64,000 nucleotides of DNA from CAJGDV01 sp036667875 (lineage in GTDB: Bacteria; Bacillota_I; Bacilli_A; RF39; UBA660). Below the pieces are notes generated by a model. The model worked only from the letters and a program-made list of their open reading frames with translations, was not told the DNA's origin and ran no database searches. The position numbers and the translations under genes were made by a program. Shown here piece after piece: positions 1-7,508 of the stretch (position 1 is its first letter; the number at the start of each line of letters is the position of its first letter). Where the stretch lies: assembly GCA_036667875.1 (NCBI GenBank), contig JAVWTD010000001.1, positions 14,284 to 78,283 on the forward strand. The letters are read 5' to 3'.

Positions 1-837
1 TAAATATTTTGGTTTTTTTTCTTCATAAGCATCAATCAAAGTTTTTTTTGAATCTATATGATTAATATAAATTGTATTATTGAATATTGTTTCTAAATTA
101 ACTCCCTCTCTATGCCATAATTGTTTACCGGTTATGTTTTTATTCATGACATAGTATAAAGCAGTTGAATCTCCTGCAAAGATAAATTTATTACTATATT
201 CTTCTTTACCATTTTTTGTTTCTTGCAATTGTATATCCTTATAATAAGAATCTAAACTAAATTCTTTTAAATTCATTGTTAATGGTGAAGATTTTGTAAC
301 TTCTACTTTTCTTTTTTCAATAGCCCTATTACCATTTGAATCGGTTACACTATATTTTATTGTATAGATTCCTTCTTTTTTTGTATCAACAGTTCCCTCA
401 GTGATGACTTTATCTTTTAAATTACCATCATAATTATCGATAGCGGCATATCCTGGATCATTAAATTTTTCATTAATAATGACTACTATACTATTTCCTT
501 CTTTTAATGTAATAATAGGTTTGGATAGGTCTTTCACTTCAATTTTTAAATTTCTTTGATATGTTCTGTTTTTATGTTTATATTTAAAATTAATTTTATA
601 AGTACCTAATTCTTTATTATTTATATTACTTTTAATTTTAATGTTACTTTGAATTCTTTTTCCATTAAATGTTGCTGTGTATTGATCTTTAAATTTTTCA
701 TTTAAATCAATAGACTTTGTTTTTAAAACAACTTTAAAAGGATAACTTTGAATATAAAACAATGTATAACCCACTATTACCAAAGTAATTAATAACAATG
801 CAAAATTTTTTTTCTTTAATTTCTTTTTCTTTACCAT
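1..837 (-). CDS. Membrane-anchored SGNH-hydrolase-like surface protein, 3' end outside window
   Basis: The open frame reads leftwards from an ATG at 835-837 and runs off the window edge after 279 codons, so the C-terminus is missing. A lysine-rich start is followed by one hydrophobic segment (about residues 12-30), so the rest should lie outside the cell. Residues about 110-190 resemble an Ig-like DUF5011-type repeat (DPGYAAIDNYDG, GIYTIKYSVTDSNGN). A GDST motif at residues 222-225 fits the nucleophile block I of SGNH/GDSL hydrolases. A related gene on the opposite strand (1764-3569) has the same fold signature but a changed nucleophile. The substrate is unknown; an acyl/acetyl esterase of the cell surface is a guess. 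Confidence 0.7.
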   Translation of the reverse strand, partial: MVKKKKLKKKNFALLLITLVIVGYTLFYIQSYPFKVVLKTKSIDLNEKFKDQYTATFNGKRIQSNIKIKSNINNKELGTYKINFKYKHKNRTYQRNLKIEVKDLSKPIITLKEGNSIVVIINEKFNDPGYAAIDNYDGNLKDKVITEGTVDTKKEGIYTIKYSVTDSNGNRAIEKRKVEVTKSSPLTMNLKEFSLDSYYKDIQLQETKNGKEEYSNKFIFAGDSTALYYVMNKNITGKQLWHREGVNLETIFNNTIYINHIDSKKTLIDAYEEKKPKYL

Positions 838-870
838 ATTCTCACCATATTTTCTTCTATTCTAATTATA

Positions 871-1647
871 TCATAATTTTCTTGTAATAGTATATCCGAT
901 TAGTAATAATGCTAAACCTAAAGATATATTTAAAAAATTATAAGGATGACTAAGTGTTTCTTTTAAAATAATAAGGCTAGTGGATATTGATAAACCAAAA
1001 ATTGTATAATATGATTCATATTTAAACTTGTTAAGTACATAATATATTAATTTTGCAAACATAATTACACCAATTATAATACCAAGGATAAAAAACAGAA
1101 ATAAAGGAAATTCAAATGTTGAAACTATTTTTAATAATTTTTTATAAATACCTAATGATGAAAAGATTGCAAATCCACTTATTCCTGGTATTATTGTTGT
1201 TAAAGCTTCTATAATTCCTACAATAATAATTGAAAATAGATTTAACTCGATATTAAAATGAAATTTAATTGTACTTAGGAATAATAATACTGTAATAGGA
1301 AATAATAAAAATAGTATATTTTTTAAGTTTTTCTCTTCTTTGGTAATTTTGTAGATACTAGGTAAACCTCCAAGAATTAAACCAATAAATAAAAACATTG
1401 TTTGAATATAATACTTATTTAATAAAGAGTACATGAACTTGCTTAAAAACATTATAGAAATAACTAGTCCAATTAAAAATTGAAATAAAAATTTTGCATC
1501 ATTTTTTTTAATTTTAAGTGGGTTTCCAATAATAAATAGTAATCTATCATATATGTTTAATGAAATAGCTATTAAACTCCCGCTTACTCCTGGAATTATT
1601 TTTCCAGTTCCTACTAAAAGACCTTTAAGAATATTTTTCAAGACCAT
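871..1647 (-). CDS. DUF368 membrane protein, undecaprenyl-phosphate translocase (PopT-like) family
   Basis: This polytopic protein of about 258 residues carries the two internally repeated signatures of DUF368: PGVSGS near residues 20-25 and PGISGF near 155-160, each at the start of a hydrophobic half. DUF368 members are implicated in recycling undecaprenyl phosphate across the membrane; that role is family knowledge and is not shown here. The start is uncertain: GTG 1648-1650, ATG 1645-1647 and TTG 1639-1641 are in frame, and the AGGTGAT ribosome-binding sequence (about 1647-1653) is best spaced for the TTG. It lies 33 bp downstream of the partial SGNH gene and is transcribed in the same direction. 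Confidence 0.85.
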   Translation of the reverse strand: MVLKNILKGLLVGTGKIIPGVSGSLIAISLNIYDRLLFIIGNPLKIKKNDAKFLFQFLIGLVISIMFLSKFMYSLLNKYYIQTMFLFIGLILGGLPSIYKITKEEKNLKNILFLLFPITVLLFLSTIKFHFNIELNLFSIIIVGIIEALTTIIPGISGFAIFSSLGIYKKLLKIVSTFEFPLFLFFILGIIIGVIMFAKLIYYVLNKFKYESYYTIFGLSISTSLIILKETLSHPYNFLNISLGLALLLIGYTITRKL

Positions 1648-1763
1648 CACCTATTAAAATATATGCTTATATTGCAAAGTTTTGTCAATCAAATTAAATA
1701 TTTTATCATTCTAATTGTTTTTATGTTTTATTTATTATAAACTATGTATAGTAGAGGTGTTTT

Positions 1764-3569
1764 ATGGAACAAAAAGAAATAGTCGATAGTAACGATTCAA
1801 CTACAAATCAAAATATAACTGAACCTAATCTAAGTAATGATAAAAAAAATGAGACAGATTTATCTGTTCAGCCACTTAATATTGATAATACTGTGGAAAA
1901 CTTGTCATTAGACGAAAATAATCAAGAAAAAGATAATGAGTTGATTATGGATGCTGTGGAAAAAACTAATGTGGATGATAATGAAAATAGTTTTACTGTG
2001 GAAAACAATAATGTAGATGATGAAAAAAATACTTTTACTGTGGAAAACAATAATGTAGATAATGGAAAAAAGAAAAAAATGTTATTTGTTCTTTTAATTA
2101 TTGCTTTTCTTTTAATCTTTATTTTTGCGGGATATAAGGTTAATGAATTTGTTCAAAAGAAAAAAACGGAAAATAAAAAACCTCCAATTATAATTGATAA
2201 AGATGATGATAAAGACAAAGAAGATAATGATAAGTTTGTACCAGAAGTAGTTTCAAATATTGATGTCATTTCTGTTTCTAGTGCTATTAATGAAGGCGTT
2301 TTGGCTGATGATTATTATTTTTCAGACTCTGTTTTTATAGGGGATAATACTATTTCAAAATTTAATAGTTATCTTTCAACTAAACCTAATGGATTTTTAG
2401 GGAAACCATTTATCTTATATGATTCAAAGTTAAGTACTAATACTTTAGTTTCAGAAGTTAATGAAAAGTCTAATCATCCAGTTTATAATGGCACTAAAAT
2501 GCTTGTTGAAGATAGTGTCAAGTTAATGGGAGCGAAGAAAGTATTTATTAATTTAGGGCATAATGATATTTTAAGTTCTGGTATTAATAATACATTATCA
2601 AATTATAAAACTCTAATTAGTAGGATAAAAACAAAGAATCCTAATACAAAAATTTTTATTATTAATGTTGGTTATATGTTTAAAGGAACAGAGACAAAAA
2701 AAATGAATAATACTTTAATAAGAGAATTAAATGAAAAACTAAAAAACAGTTCTGCTACATGGGGTGCAATTTATATAGATATGGCTCATACAATGATAGA
2801 AAGTAATGGTTATTTAAAAGAAGAATTTTATTCTGAAGAGTCTTTACTTATTAATAATCTTGGTTATAATGTATGGGTAAATGTTCTTAGAAGAATTGCT
2901 TCTACTCAGATTGAAGCTGAAATTTTAAGCACTGCTTCATCTTTATTAAAAGCTTGTGAAACTAGTCCTTCGTATGATGCATATAACAAGGCAGTAAAGG
3001 CTGTTGATAGAGTTCCTGAAGGAATTGCTAAAGTAGACTTTAAAAACCGTTTAATCAAGGTCTTAGCGGTTATTGAAGCTAATTATAGTAATAAACTTAC
3101 TGAAATTAAAATAAACAATGTAGCAATCGCTCTTACTAGTGGTAACTATAATTATTCTTACAATGTTCCAAATGATGCTTCAACTGTTAATATATCAGTT
3201 AAAAAAATAAGTAATAACGCAATTGTTGAAGGTGAGGGGAATGTTAATTTAAATTTAGGAGAAAATATTTTAAAAATCATCGTAAAAAATAATGGTGAGA
3301 TTATTACATATACTTTGAAAATATATAGAGCCTATGATGATAGTATTTTAAAAGTTACTATTGATAATAAGGATATAGGTTTAGATACTTTATCTTTAAC
3401 TGTTCCAGCACAAGTTTCTAGTGTAATTTTAAAAGTAACTCCAACTTATTCTGGGGCAACAGTAACAGGGGAAGGTACTTTGAGTTTGGTAACCGGTACT
3501 AATACCTTCAAATTCAAAGTTTATGAAAAGATTTATACTTTAACAATTATTAGAGAGGTTAGTTCTTAA
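1764..3569 (+). CDS. Single-pass surface protein with degenerate SGNH domain and two C-terminal cadherin-like beta-sandwich domains
   Basis: The 601-aa product starts with about 100 acidic, Asn-rich residues containing a near-exact 14-residue tandem repeat (FTVENNNVD), then a lysine-flanked membrane segment (about 106-124). A charged linker follows, then an SGNH-like domain (about 165-380) and two repeats resembling Pfam cadherin-like domains (about 435-510 and 518-598). The SGNH block III (GHND, 265-268) is present, but block I reads GDN (193-195) instead of GDS. The expected D-x-x-H of block V is replaced around NNLGYN (364-369). It is probably a non-catalytic binding protein. A GAGGTG ribosome-binding site precedes the ATG by a normal distance. 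It is one of few plus-strand genes on this arm. Confidence 0.75.
   Translation: MEQKEIVDSNDSTTNQNITEPNLSNDKKNETDLSVQPLNIDNTVENLSLDENNQEKDNELIMDAVEKTNVDDNENSFTVENNNVDDEKNTFTVENNNVDNGKKKKMLFVLLIIAFLLIFIFAGYKVNEFVQKKKTENKKPPIIIDKDDDKDKEDNDKFVPEVVSNIDVISVSSAINEGVLADDYYFSDSVFIGDNTISKFNSYLSTKPNGFLGKPFILYDSKLSTNTLVSEVNEKSNHPVYNGTKMLVEDSVKLMGAKKVFINLGHNDILSSGINNTLSNYKTLISRIKTKNPNTKIFIINVGYMFKGTETKKMNNTLIRELNEKLKNSSATWGAIYIDMAHTMIESNGYLKEEFYSEESLLINNLGYNVWVNVLRRIASTQIEAEILSTASSLLKACETSPSYDAYNKAVKAVDRVPEGIAKVDFKNRLIKVLAVIEANYSNKLTEIKINNVAIALTSGNYNYSYNVPNDASTVNISVKKISNNAIVEGEGNVNLNLGENILKIIVKNNGEIITYTLKIYRAYDDSILKVTIDNKDIGLDTLSLTVPAQVSSVILKVTPTYSGATVTGEGTLSLVTGTNTFKFKVYEKIYTLTIIREVSS
1892..2047 (+). repeat. 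Four exact TGTGGAAAA 9-mers inside a coding region, two in a 42-bp tandem duplication
   Basis: Copies begin at 1892, 1955, 1997 and 2039. The last two lie one unit apart in a 42-bp (14-codon) tandem duplication. The same 9-mer is the dominant DnaA-box form in the origin region of this window. The host protein segment is low-complexity and should tolerate such sequence. Whether DnaA binds here is inference. Confidence 0.6.
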
Positions 3570-3603
3570 AAAAAGATATAAATTAAATTTATATCTTTTT
3601 TTT
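3568..3603. terminator. Bidirectional rho-independent terminator
   Basis: An A-rich left arm (AAAAAGATATAAATT) pairs with a complementary right arm ending in a T run. It ends the plus-strand SGNH gene and also serves the minus-strand gene ending at 3589. Confidence 0.8.
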
Positions 3604-3924
3604 ATCTATGTCATGTACTATATTATAAATGCAAGAATAACTATGTTTTCCATAAAACTTATAAAACTTTCTTATTGATGCTGATGATCTGGTATATAAC
3701 TGTCTAATCTTTTTAATTTCTTCTTCACTTAAAGCGTTGTGAGGTGATTTATTTTTATTTCCATGGTCTAACGAAATTGTTCCATTCAAAATTTCATTTT
3801 TAAGTTTAAAAAGATATTTAGGATGATATCCAGTTATAACAGAAATTTCTTCATAAGATAAATATGTATCATTAGCAATTTTTTTATTTATAAGTTTAAT
3901 AGCTTCTTTTTTATCTTTTTTCAT
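3589..3924 (-). CDS. Stand-alone HTH protein resembling the N-terminal domain of an ISNCY/IS1202-type transposase
   Basis: The start is placed at the ATG at 3922-3924 because AGGTGAT lies just upstream; the longer open frame to 4083 has no such signal. The 111-aa product has two helix-turn-helix-like halves (EEISVITGYHPKYLFKL and SSASIRKFYKFYG) joined by an HGNKNKSPHNALSEEE linker. That linker closely matches the basic linker of IS1202-like/ISNCY transposases. The DDE catalytic domain expected downstream is absent: the frame stops and a terminator follows. It is either a decayed insertion-sequence remnant or a domesticated DNA-binding protein. No inverted-repeat ends typical of the element were recognised. 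Confidence 0.5.
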   Translation of the reverse strand: MKKDKKEAIKLINKKIANDTYLSYEEISVITGYHPKYLFKLKNEILNGTISLDHGNKNKSPHNALSEEEIKKIRQLYTRSSASIRKFYKFYGKHSYSCIYNIVHDIDKKKI

Positions 3925-4020
3925 TGTAGTATCACCTATTATAATTGTAACACTAGCTATGTATAATTGCAACAGAAAAGTAATAAAATCGAATAAAGAT
4001 AAATTTAAGGTAATAAATAA

Positions 4021-4053
4021 AATAGTTTTCCACAATATATGTGGAAAACTATT
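4021..4053. terminator. 33-bp perfect inverted repeat carrying two TTTTCCACA sites; likely terminator of the gene ending at 4088
   Basis: Fourteen-base arms (AATAGTTTTCCACA and its exact complement) flank a 5-base loop. On the minus strand the stem is followed by a T-rich stretch, fitting a terminator for the upstream 675-codon gene. Each arm contains the DnaA-box-like 9-mer found at the origin, so it could also be a protein-binding site. Confidence 0.5.
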
Positions 4054-4075
4054 AATTCGTTTGTAGTATAAAGAC

Positions 4076-4162
4076 TTTTCCACAGTATTAAAGCATAAAT
4101 TTTAGTGAAAACAACACTAATATAAGAATAATTAATAGTATAATAATTTTTACTGTGGAAAA
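4076..4162. repeat. Two further exact TTTTCCACA/TGTGGAAAA 9-mers
   Basis: Copies at 4076-4084 (reverse) and 4154-4162 (forward) lie at the 3' end of the 675-codon gene. With the two in the inverted repeat at 4021-4053 they give four copies in 137 bp. Confidence 0.55.
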
Positions 4163-6115
4163 CTTTCTTGTTTCTTGTTTATTTGTATTTTCAGATAATT
4201 TATTTTCTATTGTTTTTCCTTTGTTTATATTTTCTTTTTCTCCATTATAACCAATAACAAAATATTCTTCATTGTTATTTATGGATTTATAAATTAAATT
4301 CATTATATTTTCAGAAAGAATTTTAATAAATTCTACTTTATATTCATTTTCATCATTGATTTTATCGCTTGGCTTTAAAATAATTTCTTTATCTTTTAAA
4401 CTATATACGTTAATTATGTTTTCTAAAATATTTTTTCTAATTTCATTTTCACATTGGTAAAGATAAAGAGCATTTTTTATGTTATATTTCTTTGCTTTTT
4501 TGAAACTTTTCGTTATATATTCTAAAGTCTTAAATGGTAATATTTTATCTATTTCATATAAAACATATTTTGAATTGAATTCTGAAATGTTTTTGTAAGG
4601 ATTTAGTTCTTTTGAATAAATAATTTTACTTATTACTTTATCGATTAGATGTTCTAAAGTATCAAATTCATAAATTCCTTTAAAATCAGTTAAAGCATTT
4701 TCAAAATAATAAAATTTATCATTTTTAAGATAAACTAAAAAGAAATGTGGATCAGTAATTACTGTTTTATTATCACTATTAATTTCAGTGCATATCACAA
4801 ATCTTTTTACCTTTATATTATTTGCTTCTAAAAAGCAAGCTTCAAATTCAATTTGTTCATTACTACTTGCTACTTCTGAATTAAAAATATCAAGTGGATA
4901 GTTTTGAGAATATATTTTATTTAGTATAAAGTTTGTTGTTGATATGCTTTTTAAAAGTTGTGTGACTTCAATTTGAGTAGGATTTATTTCATTTTTATGT
5001 TTAGAATAATATTTATTTAAAAAAGCTATGATTTCTGGATTATCGTATGTTATTTTTTTATTATTTCTTCCCTCAATTGATTCTAAAGCACCAAAAGGTA
5101 TTTTATATGTTTCCGAGTCTATTTCAACAGTTGTTCCATATTCAATATTATTTGACATATATTTTAATAATGATTCTTCATCTACAATTGAGTAACTTCT
5201 AAATATTTCTAAAATCTTTTTATTATTATATTTTTTGATAAGGTTAAAATTGTTTTCTATTTTAGTTTTATATATTTTTGCTTCTTTTTGTTCTAACTCT
5301 AAATCAAAAATTTCTTCGATTTTTTTTAATTTCTTATCATCAAAATTTCTATTTATAAATTTTCCTATTTCTTCGTAATAATTTTTAAATAGACAATCAA
5401 GTAATGAATATTTGTCACAGATACAATTATTTAAATAGATATCATTTTCATTTAAGCCTTTAATTTTTTCTGTGTTTAAAAAATTTGTAATAGGAAATAA
5501 TTTAAAATTATTTCCATCACTTATTCCATAGGTATTTAAGCCTATATTATTGTTATCAATTAAAATATTAAATAATATCATTTTTATATATTCACTTTTA
5601 ATTATTTTTGAATTTTCAATTGAGAGGGGAATTTCTATTACTTCAATAATATCTTTTGTATTTTTTTCTTTATCCATTTGAATAATTTTGTCTATTGTTT
5701 TACATTCTTTTTCATTTGATGTTAATAGTATATAATTTTTATTTTCATATTTTATTCTTTTTATATCTACAACATTTAATTCTAATAGTTTACCAATCTT
5801 CATTAAAGCAATCTCTAAATCATTTAAAGTTAGTGATTTATGTGTTTTTAAATATCCCACATTATTATCTACTTCTACTTTTATATTTTTTTTGCTTTTT
5901 TCTATAATTTTTATTTCTATATTTTTATTTTGATTATATTCATTTTTTTTGTTTTCAATATAAATATGGTTTTTAATGCTTTCTTCGATTAAATCTTCAA
6001 TTTCATTTTTTGTATATTCTTTCGATTTAATTTCATTTCTTATTTTATTTTTTTCATCTATTTTTAGTATTGATTTTTCTTTTAATTTTGTTTCTAAAAA
6101 TTCTTGATTATTCAT
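4088..6115 (-). CDS. Unrecognised 675-aa tail-anchored protein with transglutaminase-like and possible HipA/kinase-like segments
   Basis: I do not recognise this protein with confidence. It is Lys/Asn/Ile-rich and ends in one hydrophobic segment (about residues 654-673), so it should be a C-terminally anchored protein facing the cytoplasm. Residues about 419-480 (EQIEFEACFLEANNIKVKR, DPHFFLVY, KFYYFENALTDFKG) resemble a transglutaminase/papain-like module found in several Firmicutes proteins. The usual catalytic Cys position appears to be Asn, while the His (about 457) is kept. A stretch near ILIDNNNIGLNTYGISDG weakly recalls HipA-type kinase folds. Sequences just before the ATG are a weak ribosome-binding match. 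No neighbour reveals a role; the downstream HTH gene may be co-transcribed in part. Confidence 0.45.
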   Translation of the reverse strand: MNNQEFLETKLKEKSILKIDEKNKIRNEIKSKEYTKNEIEDLIEESIKNHIYIENKKNEYNQNKNIEIKIIEKSKKNIKVEVDNNVGYLKTHKSLTLNDLEIALMKIGKLLELNVVDIKRIKYENKNYILLTSNEKECKTIDKIIQMDKEKNTKDIIEVIEIPLSIENSKIIKSEYIKMILFNILIDNNNIGLNTYGISDGNNFKLFPITNFLNTEKIKGLNENDIYLNNCICDKYSLLDCLFKNYYEEIGKFINRNFDDKKLKKIEEIFDLELEQKEAKIYKTKIENNFNLIKKYNNKKILEIFRSYSIVDEESLLKYMSNNIEYGTTVEIDSETYKIPFGALESIEGRNNKKITYDNPEIIAFLNKYYSKHKNEINPTQIEVTQLLKSISTTNFILNKIYSQNYPLDIFNSEVASSNEQIEFEACFLEANNIKVKRFVICTEINSDNKTVITDPHFFLVYLKNDKFYYFENALTDFKGIYEFDTLEHLIDKVISKIIYSKELNPYKNISEFNSKYVLYEIDKILPFKTLEYITKSFKKAKKYNIKNALYLYQCENEIRKNILENIINVYSLKDKEIILKPSDKINDENEYKVEFIKILSENIMNLIYKSINNNEEYFVIGYNGEKENINKGKTIENKLSENTNKQETRKFSTVKIIILLIILILVLFSLKFML

Positions 6116-6203
6116 GTTCTACATCACACCTATCTTTTTCATTATAACATTTTAATTTGCAAAAAAAAACAGTATTTAAGATAAATTAAAAAACTTATTA
6201 AGT

Positions 6204-7307
6204 TTATTTTAATAAGTTTTTAATCTTTTCCCAAGGAAGATCTAAGTCATCTCTTCCAAAATGTCCATAAGCCGCTAGTTCATAATATTTAATATTTAAT
6301 AAATTCAATTCGTCAATCATGTTTGAAACAGTAAAATCAAAATTTTTAGAAACAAAGTTTTCAATTACATTTTTTGTTACTTTTTCAGTATTAAATGTTT
6401 CTATCATTATTGATATTGGCTTTTCTTTACCTATTGCATAAGATACTTGAATCTCACATTTTTCTGCTAAATCATGGGCTATAATATTTTTTGCGACATA
6501 TCTACAATAATAAGCTGCGGAACGATCAACTTTTGATGGGTCTTTACTGCTTAAACATCCTCCTCCAACTCTTGAATAACCACCGTAAGTATCTACTATA
6601 ATTTTTCTTCCTGTTGTTCCTGAATCACCGAATGAACCTCCGATAACAAATGATCCACTTGTATTTATAAGGAATTTTGTTTTTTTATCAATTAATTCTT
6701 TTGGTATAACTGGCTCAATTATATTTTTAATTATATATTCCTTTAAATATTCTTGTGTAACTTCTTTGTCATGTTGACTTGATATAATAACTGTATCGAT
6801 TCTTGTTGGTATTCCATTATTATATTCAATAGTTACTTGAGTTTTTCCATCAGGTTTTAAAGGTGATTTATTGTCACTTTTTCTAACAATTGTCATTTGT
6901 TTTGCAAGCTTATTAGCTAGACATATAGGTAATGGCATCAATTCTTTTGTTTCATTACATGCGTAACCAAACATAATTCCTTGGTCTCCAGCATGTATTT
7001 TATTTTTTTCTACTGCTTTGTTGATTTCTTCTGATTGAATTCCAACTTTTACAAGTACTTCATATTTTTCGTTATATCCAATTTCTTTTATAACGTTTTT
7101 AGCAATTTCTTCATAATTTAAATTAGCTTTTGTTTTTGCTTCTCCATATATTAATATAAAATTATCTTTTATGGTAGCTTCTACAGCCATTTTGCTGGTT
7201 TTGTCAATCATAAGAGCAGTATCTAAAATTTTGTCTGCGATTTTATCACAAATTTTATCTGGATGTCCTTCCGTTACAGATTCACTAGTAAAATAATATT
7301 TTTCCAT
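6204..7307 (-). CDS. metK: S-adenosylmethionine synthetase
   Basis: This enzyme makes S-adenosylmethionine from methionine and ATP in the cytosol. The 367-aa product has the family landmarks: GHPDK (14-18), AGDQG (106-110), GGSFGDSGTTGRK, and SKDPSKVDRSA in the active-site loop. It is some 20-30 residues shorter than common bacterial MetK, with the loss spread over loops. Where most bacteria have GGGAFSGKD, this protein reads GGGCLSSKD. The start ATG has a GGAGGAAAT sequence in front. Expression is probably feedback-controlled by the SAM-responsive leader and terminator at 7331-7466 directly upstream. Confidence 0.97.
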   Translation of the reverse strand: MEKYYFTSESVTEGHPDKICDKIADKILDTALMIDKTSKMAVEATIKDNFILIYGEAKTKANLNYEEIAKNVIKEIGYNEKYEVLVKVGIQSEEINKAVEKNKIHAGDQGIMFGYACNETKELMPLPICLANKLAKQMTIVRKSDNKSPLKPDGKTQVTIEYNNGIPTRIDTVIISSQHDKEVTQEYLKEYIIKNIIEPVIPKELIDKKTKFLINTSGSFVIGGSFGDSGTTGRKIIVDTYGGYSRVGGGCLSSKDPSKVDRSAAYYCRYVAKNIIAHDLAEKCEIQVSYAIGKEKPISIMIETFNTEKVTKNVIENFVSKNFDFTVSNMIDELNLLNIKYYELAAYGHFGRDDLDLPWEKIKNLLK

Positions 7308-7330
7308 ATTTCCTCCTCTATAACTCTATC

Positions 7331-7356
7331 AAAAAAAACTCTTAAGAAAGAGTTTT
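7331..7356 (-). terminator. Riboswitch expression-platform terminator upstream of metK
   Basis: On the minus strand the arm AAAACTCTT, a TCTT-type loop and AAGAGTTTT are followed by a T run. It lies between the SAM aptamer and the metK start, the classic arrangement for premature termination when ligand is bound. Confidence 0.85.
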
Positions 7357-7376
7357 ACGTACCTTTATAAATACTT

Positions 7377-7466
7377 CTTTCTTATCGTTATTAGCTGTAC
7401 CACCTTGCTTATTGCAGGTTGGTGTGAGATCTTAGAGCTAATTCTCTCCCTCACTCTTGATAAAAG
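7377..7466 (-). ncRNA. SAM riboswitch (S-box/SAM-I clan) in the metK leader
   Basis: The minus-strand leader has a closing P1 helix (TTATC near 7460 with GATAA near 7383), the AGAGTGAGGGAGAGA start of S-box aptamers, an ACCAACC segment and an AAGGTGGTAC hairpin arm. A 7-bp pseudoknot is possible between ATTAGCT in the P2 loop and AGCTAAT before P1. The P2 arm and the GGTGGTAC segment deviate from the common S-box consensus. A terminator hairpin follows. The position before metK supports SAM sensing. Confidence 0.85.
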
Positions 7467-7508
7467 TTATATCTAAATTATATCATTTTAATTTTTTTTG
7501 TCAAGATA

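Noticed and set aside
1955..2047. Interpretation of the repeated TGTGGAAAA purely as amino-acid repeat (VEN)
   Set aside because: The exact 9-mer recurs in two reading contexts and outside the gene, so the protein repeat alone does not explain it.
3925..4083. Longer form of the HTH gene including a hydrophobic N-terminus
   Set aside because: The segment crosses the inverted-repeat terminator and has no ribosome-binding site; AGGTGAT favours the internal ATG.
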